Assembly (NCBI GenBank): GCA_029216955.1
Contig: JANAVB010015600.1
Coordinates: 32,695,061-32,759,060, forward strand
From: Iris pallida
Taxonomy: Eukaryota; Streptophyta; Magnoliopsida; Asparagales; Iridaceae
Direction of reading: 5' to 3'
Length of the DNA stretch: 64,000 bases
In this document: in pieces, positions 24,641 through 35,386 of the stretch
Layout of the letters: each line of letters starts with the position of its first letter
Numbering within the stretch: position 1 is the first letter of the stretch
Notes under the pieces: generated by a model
The model's database searches: none
Told to the model about the DNA's origin: nothing
The model's input: the letters and a program-made list of their open reading frames with translations, nothing else
Position numbers and translations under genes: made by a program

Positions 24641-25424
24641 CCACGCCAACCGGTATGGCTGCAAGAGAATCTAAATTCCATAACTAGGATAGTATATCCA
24701 AAATCAGGCTCCATGTCCCTGTCAGGCTAGCTAATATGACTGCGATAAATTCTAACTCCATAAGTAAAGTAGACATTTATCGTTCCCATCGTCTCCATCA
24801 AATATGTTTATCAGGATATCTTAACTCAATCCTTAAAAACTTATCTTCAAACAGAATCAAAATCGAAGTCAACAACGAACGAACATCAAGATTCAAAATT
24901 TTCAACAACGGATCAAGGATAAGTAGATGGAAACTAGCGGAAACAGATCCCGAGGTAGAGTTTAGAATAAAATTCTCAGGAGATGTCCAAGGGTACTATC
25001 TAGGTCAAGATAAAAGGAAATCATTGGAATATAATCTAAAACAATCCCAACTTGATATGAGACTGGCAAATCATATTCTCATCTCAACCTAGAAGATATA
25101 TAAGTCCAACTTATACCTTCCCTCTGGGGTCCACAACTCATTCCAAGAAGGAATAAAGTTTAATACGGACAGACATTTCAGAAATCAGGACGAATGGAAA
25201 CAAGTGGAAAAAGATTTGAAAGCCTTCGAAATAAGATTCCCAGGGGTCATCCCTGGAATCTACCAAGAGTTTTCTAATATGTGACTGAGTACCAAATTCC
25301 TAAAATATTCCATGACTCAACCTTAATCCTAGGAAAGGCTCGCAGTAGTACAGAAAAGCTCAAGTACTACCACGACTTCGCATTAATTGTAAAGACTGAC
25401 CTGCGTGGGCCACCACTAAAAACG
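24641..25424. other. Non-coding interior of the LARD-like element (right part)
   Basis: The part next to the 5' LTR. On the minus strand the sequence after the LTR end (GTCGTGACA) runs CGTTTTTAGTGGTGGCC and does not match the usual initiator-Met primer site TGGTATCAGAGC. No gag frame follows. The 118-codon plus-strand frame (24736-25092) has no recognisable domain. Confidence 0.6.
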
Positions 25425-28400
25425 TGTCACGACCCGCACCGGGATATACGGGTATGAATACGTAGACGACGCCCAGTCTACGCTGCAGTATCGACGGTAG
25501 AACGCTGTCTAGTACCCAATAAATATGCACTACGTCTAGAAGGCCTATAACTACAAATATACTCTAGTCACATCACAACAGCTAGGGATGATAAGACAAG
25601 AAAGATAACTAAAGCACAAGAACAACTAGAAACTACTAGAAGGAATCATAATACAGGAAAATAAAGAAGGAACAACAAGACTAACTAAGGATAACTCCCA
25701 GGCAACTCACATAGAATAATAATGAGATCCACCTCAGCTAGCAACATCATGAAGTCCACAAATGGTATAACAACTCCTAAAATATTATCAACGGTATCCT
25801 GTCAGAAAAATGAGCAAGTACAAACACTAACAGCAGTTCCATGTGAATTGACAAATTCTATAAGAGAAAGTATACTGAACTACAAGACAAAGATTATATG
25901 AAGACTTGAAAACCGTCGGAAGCTGAGTTACAACCCTTAAACCAAACAAGGACCGGGATTGTAACTCTTCTTCCGAGCAGAACTTAGTCTCCAATCAAGG
26001 TACAATGTAAAGGCATGTAGAGCATGTGAGTAACTGTATATCAGGCATGGAAAGGAAATACTGAATGTAGAACAGAGCAGGATATATGATAAGATAAAGT
26101 AAATATAAAATGTGCCTCGAATATTATAGCATAATGTGATCGGTATGGGTCAAGAATCAAGCTTCCAGCCGACCGACTACAAGTACGTGGACTCGGCCCG
26201 GCCGGGATGGTAAGCTATGGAGCAAGTAGTAGCACAGGTCAGGCTATACCCATCGTGAGGTGAGGGTATAGCTATGATACAAGTAGTAGCTCAAGGTGGG
26301 CATTGATCACACTATCTATAATATTCCCCATACTCGAGTAGTATACGGATTCGGACATAGCACGTCATGGCACGAGATTCCATAAGAAGGTAGCTACTCC
26401 TTCTCAGGAATCGGTGTCAATACAAGTACAAGAACAAGATCGAGAAAGTACCAGTATCCCAAGAAAATCCAAGAATGACATCTCATGACAGGAATCCGGT
26501 ATATACTAGTCCGTGAACTATCGTGACTGAGAATCAAGTAAGACACTACGACTGAATCGGATATAGCAGATATCATGATAATAAAAACTATCAGTGAATG
26601 TACTCGCCAGCGGTCCTGAGCTGTCAATGGGGTCGATGCTCAGAGTAATGCCACAGACCTAAGATAAGATATAATAAGCTAATTAGGGTTCAACAGTGTT
26701 AGGCTTGATTCTATTGTATAAACTACGCAATCTAGGTCAGACTCAGTCAACTAAGTCAAACTAGGTCAACAAAGTCAAACTAGACCAAGGCAAGTCAAGC
26801 AAGTCAAACTAGGTCAATCTAAGTCAAACTAGACCAAGGCAAGTCAAGCAAGTCAAACTAGGTCAATCTAAGTCAGGGTTGACCTACAGTTGACTTTTGG
26901 TCAACTGGTCAACTCTAGTCAACTCTGGTCAACTCTAGGTTAAACTAGGTCAAATGTTGACTCTACTTCGACGTTCAGTCAAAGCAGTCAACAATGGTCA
27001 AATAGGGTCAAGGCTAGTCTCTATAAACATCTACAGGGTCAACATATCAATTTCAGTGATGGTGAAATCATTGGAATCGATGGATCTCAAAATACCACAA
27101 AAAGAGAAAGATTATAATAATAGGGTGAAAACCTACAGGTGTTGTCGAATGGTGAAACAAATATCACCAACACATCCAGAATGGTCAAATCAGCTAGGAT
27201 AGCCTATCCATAAGTCCAATTTGGACACAGGGGCAAAAAGGTAATTTCGGGTCAAAACGGTATTCGTGTCAGACCCACTTTGTACCGAAAAATGTGCCAA
27301 AATAAAAGTGTACTAAACCTAACAAATTATATGTCCACGAATCCAGAATGACAATATGAACCCAACGGTATATCCAGAATTGGATTTCGTTGACCCGCTC
27401 TCAGATTGGTCCGTTGACCAGGACATTGAAATTCCGATTTACACGAAAAAGCGTGTCGGAGCCAATGTCCTCAAAACTCCGCAAATTATATGTCAACGAG
27501 TCCAGAATGACGATACAAACTCAACGGTATATCCGAAATTGGATTCCGATGAGCCGATCTCAAAATGACCCGTTGGCCCGGATATTGGTATCCGACTTAC
27601 ACCGAAATGCGTGCCGGAACCAATGTCCACTAAAACCTAGCAAATTATATGTCAACGAGTCCAGAATGACGATACGAACTCAACGGTATATCCGAAATTG
27701 AATTTCGATGAGCCGGCGTTAAAAAGTCCCGTTGACTCAGAAAGTGGGACCCGCTTTGCACCGAAATACGTGCCAGGGCCCACGTTCTCCAAATCAAGCA
27801 AACTTTTTATGAAAACATGCCAGAACGACGCCACGAGTCTACTGGTGGTATCAAAAATTGAATCCGGAGTCCCGGGTTCAAAAATAGAATTTTACAAGTG
27901 CAACACTAAGGATTCGAACGACCAACTTTGGCGTCGAATTCGACCGACCTAACAAGCTCAAACTGAAATGAAATCTAAAGGGGGCAGAAAGAGGGTTATA
28001 CTAGCTTCGCACAGGAACTGGTAGCGCGTCAATCGGAGCTGCGATGACGAAGATACGAACCCGCGAAGTTGGCATCACGAAACTGTCCAAAAACAGTTCA
28101 AATTAAAATGTCAACTTGGTGGCCGGTTTTCACATAGCAAACGACGGAATTAACGGGTGAAATTTCAGGAGAGTGAAGAGCTATATACCGATATTGTAAC
28201 GGAGCGAAGAAATCGCCGATCCAACGGTTGAATTTCTCGAAAAACGTGCGTGAGTTTCACGCGTTGGGGACGACGGAGGCGTCAAGGGGGTGCTCGCCGG
28301 GGTCGCCCGACCATGGGAGGCCGGCCACGCGGTGGCGCACGGCCACCCGCGCAGCTACTGCTGCTGTTATTTCCGCTGCTACTGCTACTGTTTTGTTAGC

Positions 28401-28958
28401 AGCTGCTGCTACTGCAGCGCGCGCGGAGCGGCGGGCGGCGGCGCGGCGCAGCGTGGCGGCGGCGGTACGGCACGGCGGCGGTACGGCACGGCAGCAGCGG
28501 CGGCGGCGGCGGTGCAGCGCGACAGTGGCGGCAGTTGTGTTGTTGTGGTGGTTGTGGTGGGATGGTGGTGATGGTGAAGAGTGGTGGTGGTTTAATGTTG
28601 ATGATGATGGTATTTGAAGAAGGAGAATGGAGGGGATGATGGAGTGTGATGAAGAAGAAGAAGAAGAAATGGGGGGGTTGTGTTCGGCTGGTAAGGGGTG
28701 GGGGTGGTGACTAAGGAGAGAGAGAGAAGATTAATATATGTTTATGTGTATATATTAAATAAAGAAGAGAGAGAATGAGAAATATTTTAGAGAGAGAGAG
28801 GGATATTTTAGAGAGAGAGAGAGGATGAAGTCGGTTGGGGGGGAGTGTTTGCTGATGGTGATGGAGGAGTGGGTGTGTGTGTGTTGATGGGAGTGGGAGA
28901 AAGATATTAATATACTATGTGTGTATAATATATAAAGAGGGAGAGAGAGATTGAAAGT

Positions 28959-28990
<32 letters not shown>

Positions 28991-29057
28991 ATAATTTATC
29001 GAAAATAATTTATTTTGAAAATTCAAAAATAAGTCCTGGAAATTCAGGGGACTTACA
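25425..29057 (-). repeat. Right LTR (5' LTR) of the LARD-like element
   Basis: The direct copy of 2759-6479, about 3.6 kb, with the same block order: GTCAA array (26738-26960), 159-bp tandem units (about 27325-27960), GC-rich stretch (28260-28570), GA microsatellites and a short TA run. It differs by scattered substitutions, a different GC-rich indel pattern and the shorter TA run. GGCGA follows at 29058-29062. Confidence 0.92.
26738..26960 (-). promoter_or_regulatory. W-box-core (TTGAC) array, right LTR
   Basis: The counterpart of 4068-4287, with nearly the same arrangement of AGTCAA/GGTCAA units. Preservation in both LTRs shows it was present when the element inserted. Function is inference. 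Confidence 0.45.
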
Positions 29058-29062
29058 GGCGA

Positions 29063-29853
29063 CGCTGGAAAATATAGCATCGACAGCAACGGCGCGATGG
29101 GGAGGGAAGAAGTAAGTCCGCTGAAAAAATTATAGAAGTACATAAGTTATAACATAACATACTAAATGTTAAAAGGAAATAAACTTTTACGTACAGAAAA
29201 GTGCTCAAACCAGAAGGCCTTTCTGTCGGCCGGGACATCCCTCCAGTTGATCCAGGGCCCCCCATAGTTTTGTCGCAGGAATGTACCCAGCGACCGGTGC
29301 ACGGAGGAGGAATAATACCTGTAAAATGAAAATTAAAATTTATTAAACAAGTTTATAATAAATTTAAATAAATTAAATGCAATAATTTTACTTACCGCCT
29401 AGTCCGAGTACAGGCCCAAATCTCCAACCTCAGATCCCCCTCCGGGCGACATGGAGGATCTGTCTCAAATGGGAGCTGCACTAGGCCCCTGCCCCTATAC
29501 CTGTCCCTGCCCCTGCCCCTGCCCCTGTCCATGTCCTCAGCCTGTACCTCGGCCTCGCCCTCGCCCTCGGCGTGGGCCTCGCCATCGCCCTCGACCTCGA
29601 CGTGGGCCTCGGCCTCGGCCTGCTCCTCAATAGTAGGGCCGACCTCTGGAATACTCGACGATACTGGCTGCGTTGAAGAAGAACGCCCTAGCCTCGAACT
29701 GCTAGAGCCGGATATGGAGACACTGCCGGCGACTAGACCGCTAGTGTATACTGGAGTGCGGGGGGGATGAGGAGTCGGTAGGAGTGGTAGATGGAGACTG
29801 TCGGGCTCGTCGACTCCCACCAGCACCGGAACAAATGATCCACGTCGAGCCAT
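29063..29853 (-). pseudogene. Transposase_24-type CACTA protein, 5' half
   Basis: The start is taken at 29853 (MARRGSFVPVL), after an A-rich leader. Exon 1 (29853 to about 29397) is acidic and low-complexity, with alternating Glu/Ala and an RGRGRGRDRYRGRG patch, ending at a GTAAGT donor. Exon 2 (about 29318-29193) carries RSLGTFLRQNYGGPWINW, RDVPADRKAFWFEHFS: the W.DVP...+..FW..F signature of plant PF03004 (Ptta/En/Spm) proteins. Exon 3 (from about 29118) reads RTYFFPPHRAVAVDAIFSS up to the insertion, and the frame continues at 2758. The protein family binds subterminal repeats and aids transposition. The retroelement breaks it. Confidence 0.8.
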
Positions 29854-29880
29854 ATCTGAAAAAATACAGAAGTATACCAT

Positions 29881-30082
29881 ACTACATCTTAAAAAAATAA
29901 AAGTATAACATACTACAGCCAGGGAACGTCGCTAAGTAAACCATACTATATCTGAAAAAAATAAAAGTAAACCATACTACATCTGAAAACGTCGCTTATT
30001 AACGTCGCTAAAACAAAAGTAAGCCATACTACATCTGAAAAAAATAAAAGTAAACAATACTACTTCTGAAAATTAAACATAT
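29881..30082. other. Intergenic spacer of CACTA-A
   Basis: Short repeats of AAGTAAACCATACTAC and AACGTCGCTAA, i.e. internal copies of the subterminal motif, lie between the TNP2-like gene's stop and the start of the second gene. Confidence 0.6.
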
Positions 30083-32952
30083 TCAATCCTCTTCTAAAAA
30101 TTTATCTTGTTCCTCTTCCTCTTCCTCTTCCTCTTCCTCTTCCTCTTCACTTCTATCAACTTCCTCTTCCTCTTCTGATACTTCTACCTCTTCCAATTGA
30201 TGAAACATGTTATGAGGAACTTTCGTTGAGTCCACATCGACAATATTTGTAATAAGAGGTAGTTCGTCTTCCTGATAAGTTATCTCGTCGACATCGAAGG
30301 TATTCTGAGCTTTAGTCTTACAGACTGCCCACCAATCTGATCTCCCGGCTCCTCGTTTTGGATAGCTGGTAAAGTAAACTAGCTGAGCCTGGCTTGCTAG
30401 AACAAACGGCTCATAAGCTTGATATCGACGACGATAATTTATGTCAACAAGACCATATTTGTCAACTCTCCAACCTCGACTCTGGATCGGATCGAACCAG
30501 TCACATCTCAACAAGACAATCTTACAAGGTTCTATAGCATAATTGTATGTCAGTTCCACAATCTCCCGTAAGACGCCAAAGAAGTCATTGCCTGGGTCGA
30601 CGTCTTTGTAGTTTGAAGATTTTATGCATAAACAGCTATTCTTCGTAGAATCCAAATCCAAGAAGTCGTCTCTTATTCGAGCATTTGTTGACTTGAACCT
30701 GAAACCATTTACGCAGTAAATTGGCCAGGTCTTCACTTGATAAATTGGCCCCTTGGTTAGAGTTTTAATATACTCATTCTCAAGGATTGCCTCCGGACGA
30801 TCAACCTAAATACCATATAAACGATGCTAACTTAATTATTATGTGCAAGTATAAATGTACAAAAAAAGTAAATTGTGAAGATATCCGTACATTTGCTCTC
30901 AACCAAAAAGAAAAATGAAGTCTCATTTACTGTTCTACTTCCTCCTCGGTTGCGTACGGATTGTTGGACGTTACCTCATCCTTAAACATGCTGAAAAGCA
31001 ACAAAGCATAGGTATATTAGTTATATTCAAAAGCAACGAAGCACGCAAAATAATTTTACTTACCCCTCTAGCTTGTCCACTTCTTTCTCGTCGCAGTTGA
31101 GCAATACATATAACATTACAGCGCTAACCTCATCGTCATTTAGATATCTTTTTTTTATTTTACCAGATGGTTTTTCGTAGGCAGTAAATACTTTCAGCTT
31201 TGCCTCAATACCAACTTCATAGCCATCGTCATTTCTAGGAGCCCTTGTTCTGTTTGTAGTAATATGAGGCTGAAAATATATGAAACAGAAGTTTAAAATT
31301 TCCCCAAGGACATATGCTTCACAAATAGAATCCTCCACCCGTGTCTTATTTTTTACCTTCCTCTTGAGGTGGTTCAACTGTCGCTCGAACGGGTACATCC
31401 AACGATAACCGACAGGTCCAACAACAAGAGCCTCATGGATATGATGAATCGACAAATGCTCCATTGAGTCAAAGAATACAGGAGGAAAAACTCTCTCAAG
31501 TTTGCAAAGTATTACCACAATGTCCTTCTCTTGCTTCTCTAAACGATCGACGAACAACTTGCAAGAACAAAGATCTCTGAAAAATATGCTAAGCTCTGTT
31601 AATGGATCCCAGACTACCGACGGTAATAATTCTCGAAATGCAACAGGAATTAACCTCTCCATGAATACGTGGCAATCGTGGCTCTTCATTCCGGTCAGTT
31701 TACACTCTTTTATGTCGACACATCTTCTTAGATCGGAGACGTATCCGTCCGAAAATGTTAAGGCCTGGATCCATCTACAAAGTCTCACTTTGTCCTTCTT
31801 GTCCAGCAAGTAGATTGCCTTAGGCTGCAAAGCTTTCCCTTCCCGTTGTCTATCATGTGCAATGTAGGGTGTCTGCATATTTCGGCTAAGTCCAATCTAG
31901 CCTTCTGATTGTCTTTTGTCTTTCCCTTGTCGTCCATTACAGTATTAATTATGTTATCAAACACGTTCTTCTCGATATGCATGACGTCAAGGTTATGTCT
32001 AATCAGATTTGTGCTCCAATATGGCAGATCCCAGAATATACTCCTTTTGGTCCAGTTATGATCTTCGTCAAATCCCTCGCAACGGCTGCTCGTTGTAGGA
32101 TCTTCAATAGCACTTGGAATTTCTTTTACTTGCTCCCATGTATCCTCTTCGGACCACATTGGCGGTGGATCGCCCTTCTCCATATCTCCGGCACGGAATG
32201 CAGTTCTATTCCTACGGTACGGATGGTCTTTCGGCAAGAAATGCCGGTGGCAATCAAAGAAGCATGACTTTCCTTCGTGTCTCAAACGAAAAGCCTTAGT
32301 GCGGTCCATACAATACGGACATGAAAGCCAACCATGAGTGTTCCATCCAGATAACATTCCATAAGCCAAAAAGTTGTTGATTGTCCACATTAGTGCTTCC
32401 TACATGTAAAAATTCTATTTTTTTTTTGAAGCATCATACGTGTACGCCCCTGAACTCCATGAACTTCGCGATATCGGCATTCGGTGCCTCCTCAGCTGCA
32501 TCACGATTGTATGGATCGAAACTAGGCCCCGCAGCGTCGGAGACCATGTTCACGTACTCGTTGTCGACACCAGTTCGGTTGTGGACATTCATATAAGGCT
32601 CCACAAAAGGCTCCACATAAGGCTTCGCTTGGAATACTAAAGGTACAAGCTCTCTGTGTGCGGTCTATTGGTAGTAATTCGGAAGGAAATCCTTTGTGTA
32701 TAAGTGATACGTCACATTCAATTCTGGTTGAAATTTTATGTTCCGATATTTTGCACACGGGCACTTAATGTCCATGCCGTCCATGAATTGAGGAAACGCC
32801 TTCGCGAATTGGAGGAATTGTTCTACTCCGGTGATGTATTCATCTTGCGCACCGCACCTGTCATCTCGAATGCGGTTGTACATCCACGAACCGTCTAGTA
32901 GATACATGGATATAGCCATTTCTAGATATCCGCAAATATGAATAAACTTCAA
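30083..32952 (-). pseudogene. TNP2-like CACTA transposase of CACTA-A, broken
   Basis: The transposase of the element, closely similar to the intact gene at 61163-63955. Start MAISMYLLDGSWMYNR at about 32914. The Transpos_assoc domain follows. A Trp codon has become TAG at about 32670 (after PNYYQ). Some 280 codons, including much of the Transposase_21 catalytic region, are missing between 32434 and 32400. The frame resumes at EALMWTINNFLAYGM and runs through HNLDVMHIEKNVFDN, shifts one base near 31835, then reads DUF4218 (MKSHDCHVFMERLIPVAFRE) to KLEG at 31064. A second exon (about 30992-30892) has an in-frame TAA. The last exon (about 30808-30083) carries DUF4216 (FFGVLREIVELTYN, VLLRCDWFDP, FVLASQAQLVYFTSYP) and an acidic Glu-run tail. 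Not functional. Confidence 0.9.
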
Positions 32953-33327
32953 AACTAAAATGAATATACTACATACTACATACTACGGCCGTGATTCGGG
33001 ACCATTCCTATGAGCCAGGACCATTCCTACTACATACTAAAATGAATAAACTTCAAAACTAAAACGAATATACTACAAACTAAAACGAATATACTACATA
33101 TTACGGCCGTGACTTGGGACCATTCCTATGAGTATCGGGATCAAGGAAACTACGTGTTACAAATATCGGCACTATCGGCACTATCGTGTTACAAATTAAA
33201 CAACCAACAAAACTACGTGATACAAATATCGGCACTATCGGTACGAGGTTTCGAATCGGAGTATCATATTTTTCAGTGTCGAAAAATAAATAACTATTAC
33301 TAAATGATCAAATTTTTCGGCACTATC
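32953..33327. other. CACTA-A 5' region upstream of the transposase
   Basis: Duplicated blocks (ACGGCCGTGA and GGGACCATTCCTATGAG at about 32984 and 33104) and a short ATCGGCACTATCGG repeat at 33165-33330. The latter resembles the TATCGG minisatellites of CACTA-C and CACTA-F. No gene. Confidence 0.6.
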
Positions 33328-33964
33328 GGTGCCCCTCCCCCCTCCCCCCTCCTCCCTCCCCTCCAACACCATCCCTAACCCGAACCCTATCCCTAACCCC
33401 TCTCCTACTAGCTCCCCTCCCCTCCCCAGCCCCCCCAACCCCTATAACACCCCTAACCCTAACCCGAACCCTATCCCTAACCCCTCCCCCACCATCCTCC
33501 CTCCCCTCCGAAGCCATCCAACCCCTACACCACCCCTAACCCTAACCCGAACCCTATCCCCAACCCTTCCCCCACCATCCTCCTCCCCTCCGAAGCCCCC
33601 CCGCCCTCACCCCCCAGCCGCCCTCACCCCTCCCCCCCTCCCCCCTAACCCGAACCCTAACCCTCCCCTTCCCCCAGCCCCCCCCTCCTCACCCCAGCCG
33701 CCTTCACCCCCCTGTCCTACCCCCCCAGCTACCCTCCAACCATTCCTCACCCCCAACCACCCACACCCCCCTGTCCCTCACTCCGAGCCACCAGCACCCC
33801 TCCAACCACCAATAAAAATAGAAAGAGAGACAGAGAGAGAGAGGGAGTCACGTACCAGAGGAGAGTCGCCGGAGAGAGTGAAGTCGCCGGAGAGAGTGAG
33901 AGCGAGAGCGCCAGAGGGAGTGAGAGCGAGAGCGCCAGAGGAAGAGAGTGAGAGAGTAAAATGA
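33328..33964 (-). repeat. C-rich 5' leader of CACTA-A with CCCTAA-like repeats
   Basis: Pyrimidine-rich on the plus strand, with interspersed AACCCTAACCC and AACCCGAACCC motifs, then AGAGAGAGAG and GTCGCCGGAG blocks near the subterminal array. The Pro-rich open frame on the plus strand is antisense to the element and follows from base composition. CACTA-F has the same kind of block at the same place. Confidence 0.7.
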
Positions 33965-33989
33965 TGGGGAAAAATGAATCAGGGGGGAT

Positions 33990-34226
33990 TTAATTTAGTT
34001 AGAATTTTACGACGTTATTATTAACGTCACTAAATAAGTCGCAATTAGCGACGTTGTAGCGACGACTAGCTCACGTAACTAATATACCCGTTGTCACGTC
34101 GCTATTTGCGTCGCTAGTAGCGACGGTTACCGTCGTTTCAAATGTACGTCGCTAATGTACACAATTTAACAACATTTTGCTAACGTCGCTAAATTTACGT
34201 CGCCAATTAAGCAGATTTTAGTAGTG
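33990..34226 (-). repeat. CACTA-A 5' terminal inverted repeat and subterminal array
   Basis: TTAGCGACGTTG, ACGTCGCTAA and related units in both orientations end in GCAGATTTTAGTAGTG. The duplication ACC follows. Confidence 0.92.
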
Positions 34227-34229
34227 ACC

Positions 34230-34361
34230 TTAGTATTTGTCGGATATCAATTACATGTCCATGCTGCTCACATGGATTTATCTCCTAAAAATCTCCAAGC
34301 ATTAATCTTCAGACTAGCAATATCCCGCATAGTGCACAGGGATCTAAGACCTACTCCTTCT
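34230..34361 (-). pseudogene. LINE reverse transcriptase remnant, 3' piece
   Basis: On the minus strand the frame reads EGVGLRSLCTMRDIASLKIN then LWRFLGDKSM. This matches the EGGLG(L/I)R.L...N.A...K..W block that follows the RT domain in plant L1-type LINEs. It continues the piece at 35387-35800, from which it is separated by the Pack-MULE. Confidence 0.65.
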
Positions 34362-34370
34362 TTCTTGTTT

Positions 34371-34524
34371 GAGAAAATTTGAGTGGCACCCCACTTTTTT
34401 TACGCTTATTTAAGGTACATCCCACAAGTTTACATGAATGCATGACACCCCCCACTTTTGACGGTTTCAGTCCAAAACAAACTGTCAACCCCTTTGACCA
34501 ATTTATTTGGACGAAAATACCTCC
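34371..34524 (+). repeat. Pack-MULE left terminal inverted repeat
   Basis: Pairs with 35224-35377. It contains AAAGTGGGG-type motifs in complement (CCCCCCACTTTTGACGG) and GGACGAAAAT at its inner edge. The minus-strand frame at 34351-34551 lies in it and is not a gene. Confidence 0.93.
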
Positions 34525-34779
34525 TGCCTGTTGTCCTTTTTTCTGCGTCAACTATCCGTCTCCCCCCGCCGTGCTCGTCCTCCCTCCACGGCGTCGCCGT
34601 ACCCCCCTTCCCGACCTCGCCGCACCTCCCACACCCGACCATCACCACCACCACCACCACTATCAACCATCATCACCACCAGCGACCCCCTCCCGCTCCG
34701 TCCACTACCCCCGAACGCCACCGTCGCCGTCGTAGCAGCAGTCGCTGCAGCGCGCGTCCTCTCTTCCCTGGCGGACGAG

Positions 34780-35211
34780 ATGACGAGGACCCTCACCACC
34801 ATCAGGGCCAAGAACATCCGCCCCGACCTCCTCTCCTCGATCGTTACCCACTACGCCTCCAAGTGGCTCCCGGCCGTCCTCTCCCCCCCAGCGGGCTCCA
34901 CCTCCGCGTGGCTCAAGAAGCGCTTCTTCGTCGAGGCCCTCGTGCGACACGCTGAGGGAGCTGGCCATTCCGGCGTTCAACCACACGTGCGGCTGGTCAG
35001 GAAGTTCCTGCTGCTGGACGAGGCGGCCAGGAGCGGGGCCGCCGTGGTCAAGGTGGCCATGCTGGTCGACTGCTACCTCGCCGAGGTCGCGGTCGACGCC
35101 GGCCTTGTGGTCGCCGACTTCGAGGAGCTCACCGGGGCGCTGCCGGGGCACGCCAGGGCCACCGACGACGGCCTCTACAGGGCTGTCGATACGTACATCA
35201 AGGATCAATGG
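34780..35211 (+). pseudogene. Captured fragment of an NPH3-domain (phototropism/BTB family) gene
   Basis: In an open plus-strand frame the sequence reads MTRTLTTIRAKNIRPDLLSS, ASKWLP, RFFVEALV, then RKFLLLDEAARSGAAVVKVA, MLVDCYLAEVAVDA and GALPGHARATDDGLYRAVDT. These are signature stretches of the plant NPH3 domain (adaptor proteins of CUL3 ligases in phototropism). Between RFFVEALV and RKFLLL a CDTLRELAIPAFNHT segment is present in another frame, so two internal deletions have altered the copy. There is no BTB domain and no C-terminal part. The copy lacks introns in the visible region. High GC marks a foreign source relative to the surroundings. Confidence 0.88.
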
Positions 35212-35223
35212 ATTAAAGGAGAC

Positions 35224-35377
35224 GAGGGCATTTTCGTCCAAAAAAAATTGGTCAAAGGAGTTGACCGTTCGTTTTGGACGAAAATCGTCAAAAGTGGGGG
35301 GTGTCATACATTCATGTAAACTTGTGGGGTGCACCTTAAATAAGCATAAAAAAGTGGGGTGCCACTCAAATTTTCTC
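35224..35377 (-). repeat. Pack-MULE right terminal inverted repeat
   Basis: Reverse complement of 34371-34524, with a few substitutions. Ends CACTCAAATTTTCTC before the 9-bp duplication. Confidence 0.93.
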
Positions 35378-35386
35378 TTCTTGTTT

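Larger units (their letters stand above)
2759..29057 (-). mobile_element. Large non-autonomous LTR retrotransposon (LARD-like) holding two nested CACTA elements
   Basis: Two directly repeated copies (2759-6479 and 25425-29057) both start TGTCACGACC and end GGGGACTTACA, flanked by the perfect 5-bp duplication GGCGA (2754-2758 and 29058-29062). A polypurine tract on the minus strand (6480-6492) abuts the left LTR, so the element reads right to left. On that strand the LTR runs TGTAAGTCCCC to GTCGTGACA, like Tekay/Del chromoviruses. The sequence before the tract resembles the 3' end of a gypsy pol. Excluding CACTA-B, the interior is about 2.9 kb and has no gag or pol. Very long LTRs around a short non-coding interior are the definition of LARDs. 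A spot comparison of about 210 bases shows roughly 3% LTR divergence. Confidence 0.9.
804..34226 (-). mobile_element. CACTA-A: En/Spm-type DNA transposon, split by a 26-kb nest of younger elements
   Basis: The left end reads CACTACAAAAATTTGTC and the right end, read on the minus strand, CACTACTAAAATCTGC. Each is followed by a few hundred bases of GCGACGT subterminal repeats. The 3-bp duplication ACC sits at 801-803 and 34227-34229. CACTA elements are known to make 3-bp duplications and to end in CACTA. Without the inserted LTR element (2759-29057) it is about 7.1 kb, a normal size for the superfamily. It carries two minus-strand genes in the usual plant order: a TNP2-like transposase (30083-32952) and a Transposase_24-type protein (29853-29063 continued at 2758-1622). 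Both are damaged, so this copy is not autonomous. Confidence 0.95.
34371..35377 (+). mobile_element. Pack-MULE carrying an NPH3 gene fragment
   Basis: The terminal inverted repeats are about 155 bases long (34371-34524 and 35224-35377), both beginning GAGAAAATTTGAGTGGCACC read inward, and nearly identical. A perfect 9-bp duplication, TTCTTGTTT, lies at 34362-34370 and 35378-35386. Long TIRs with a 9-bp duplication define Mutator-like elements. The 700-bp interior is GC-rich, unlike the TIRs and flanks, and encodes part of a plant NPH3-domain protein instead of a MURA transposase. Non-autonomous. Confidence 0.95.

Noticed and set aside
25400..25424. TGGTGGCCCACGC (minus strand) as a tRNA primer site
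   Set aside because: Starts TGG as primer sites do, but I know no plant tRNA with the matching 3' end, and it lies some bases from the LTR.
29392..29633. Plus-strand Cys/Pro-rich frame (CPCPCPCP)
   Set aside because: Antisense of the acidic exon of the Transposase_24-type gene.
33329..33964. 211-codon Pro-rich plus-strand frame, extensin-like
   Set aside because: C-rich leader antisense to CACTA-A; no signal peptide or SPPPP organisation, and composition alone explains it.
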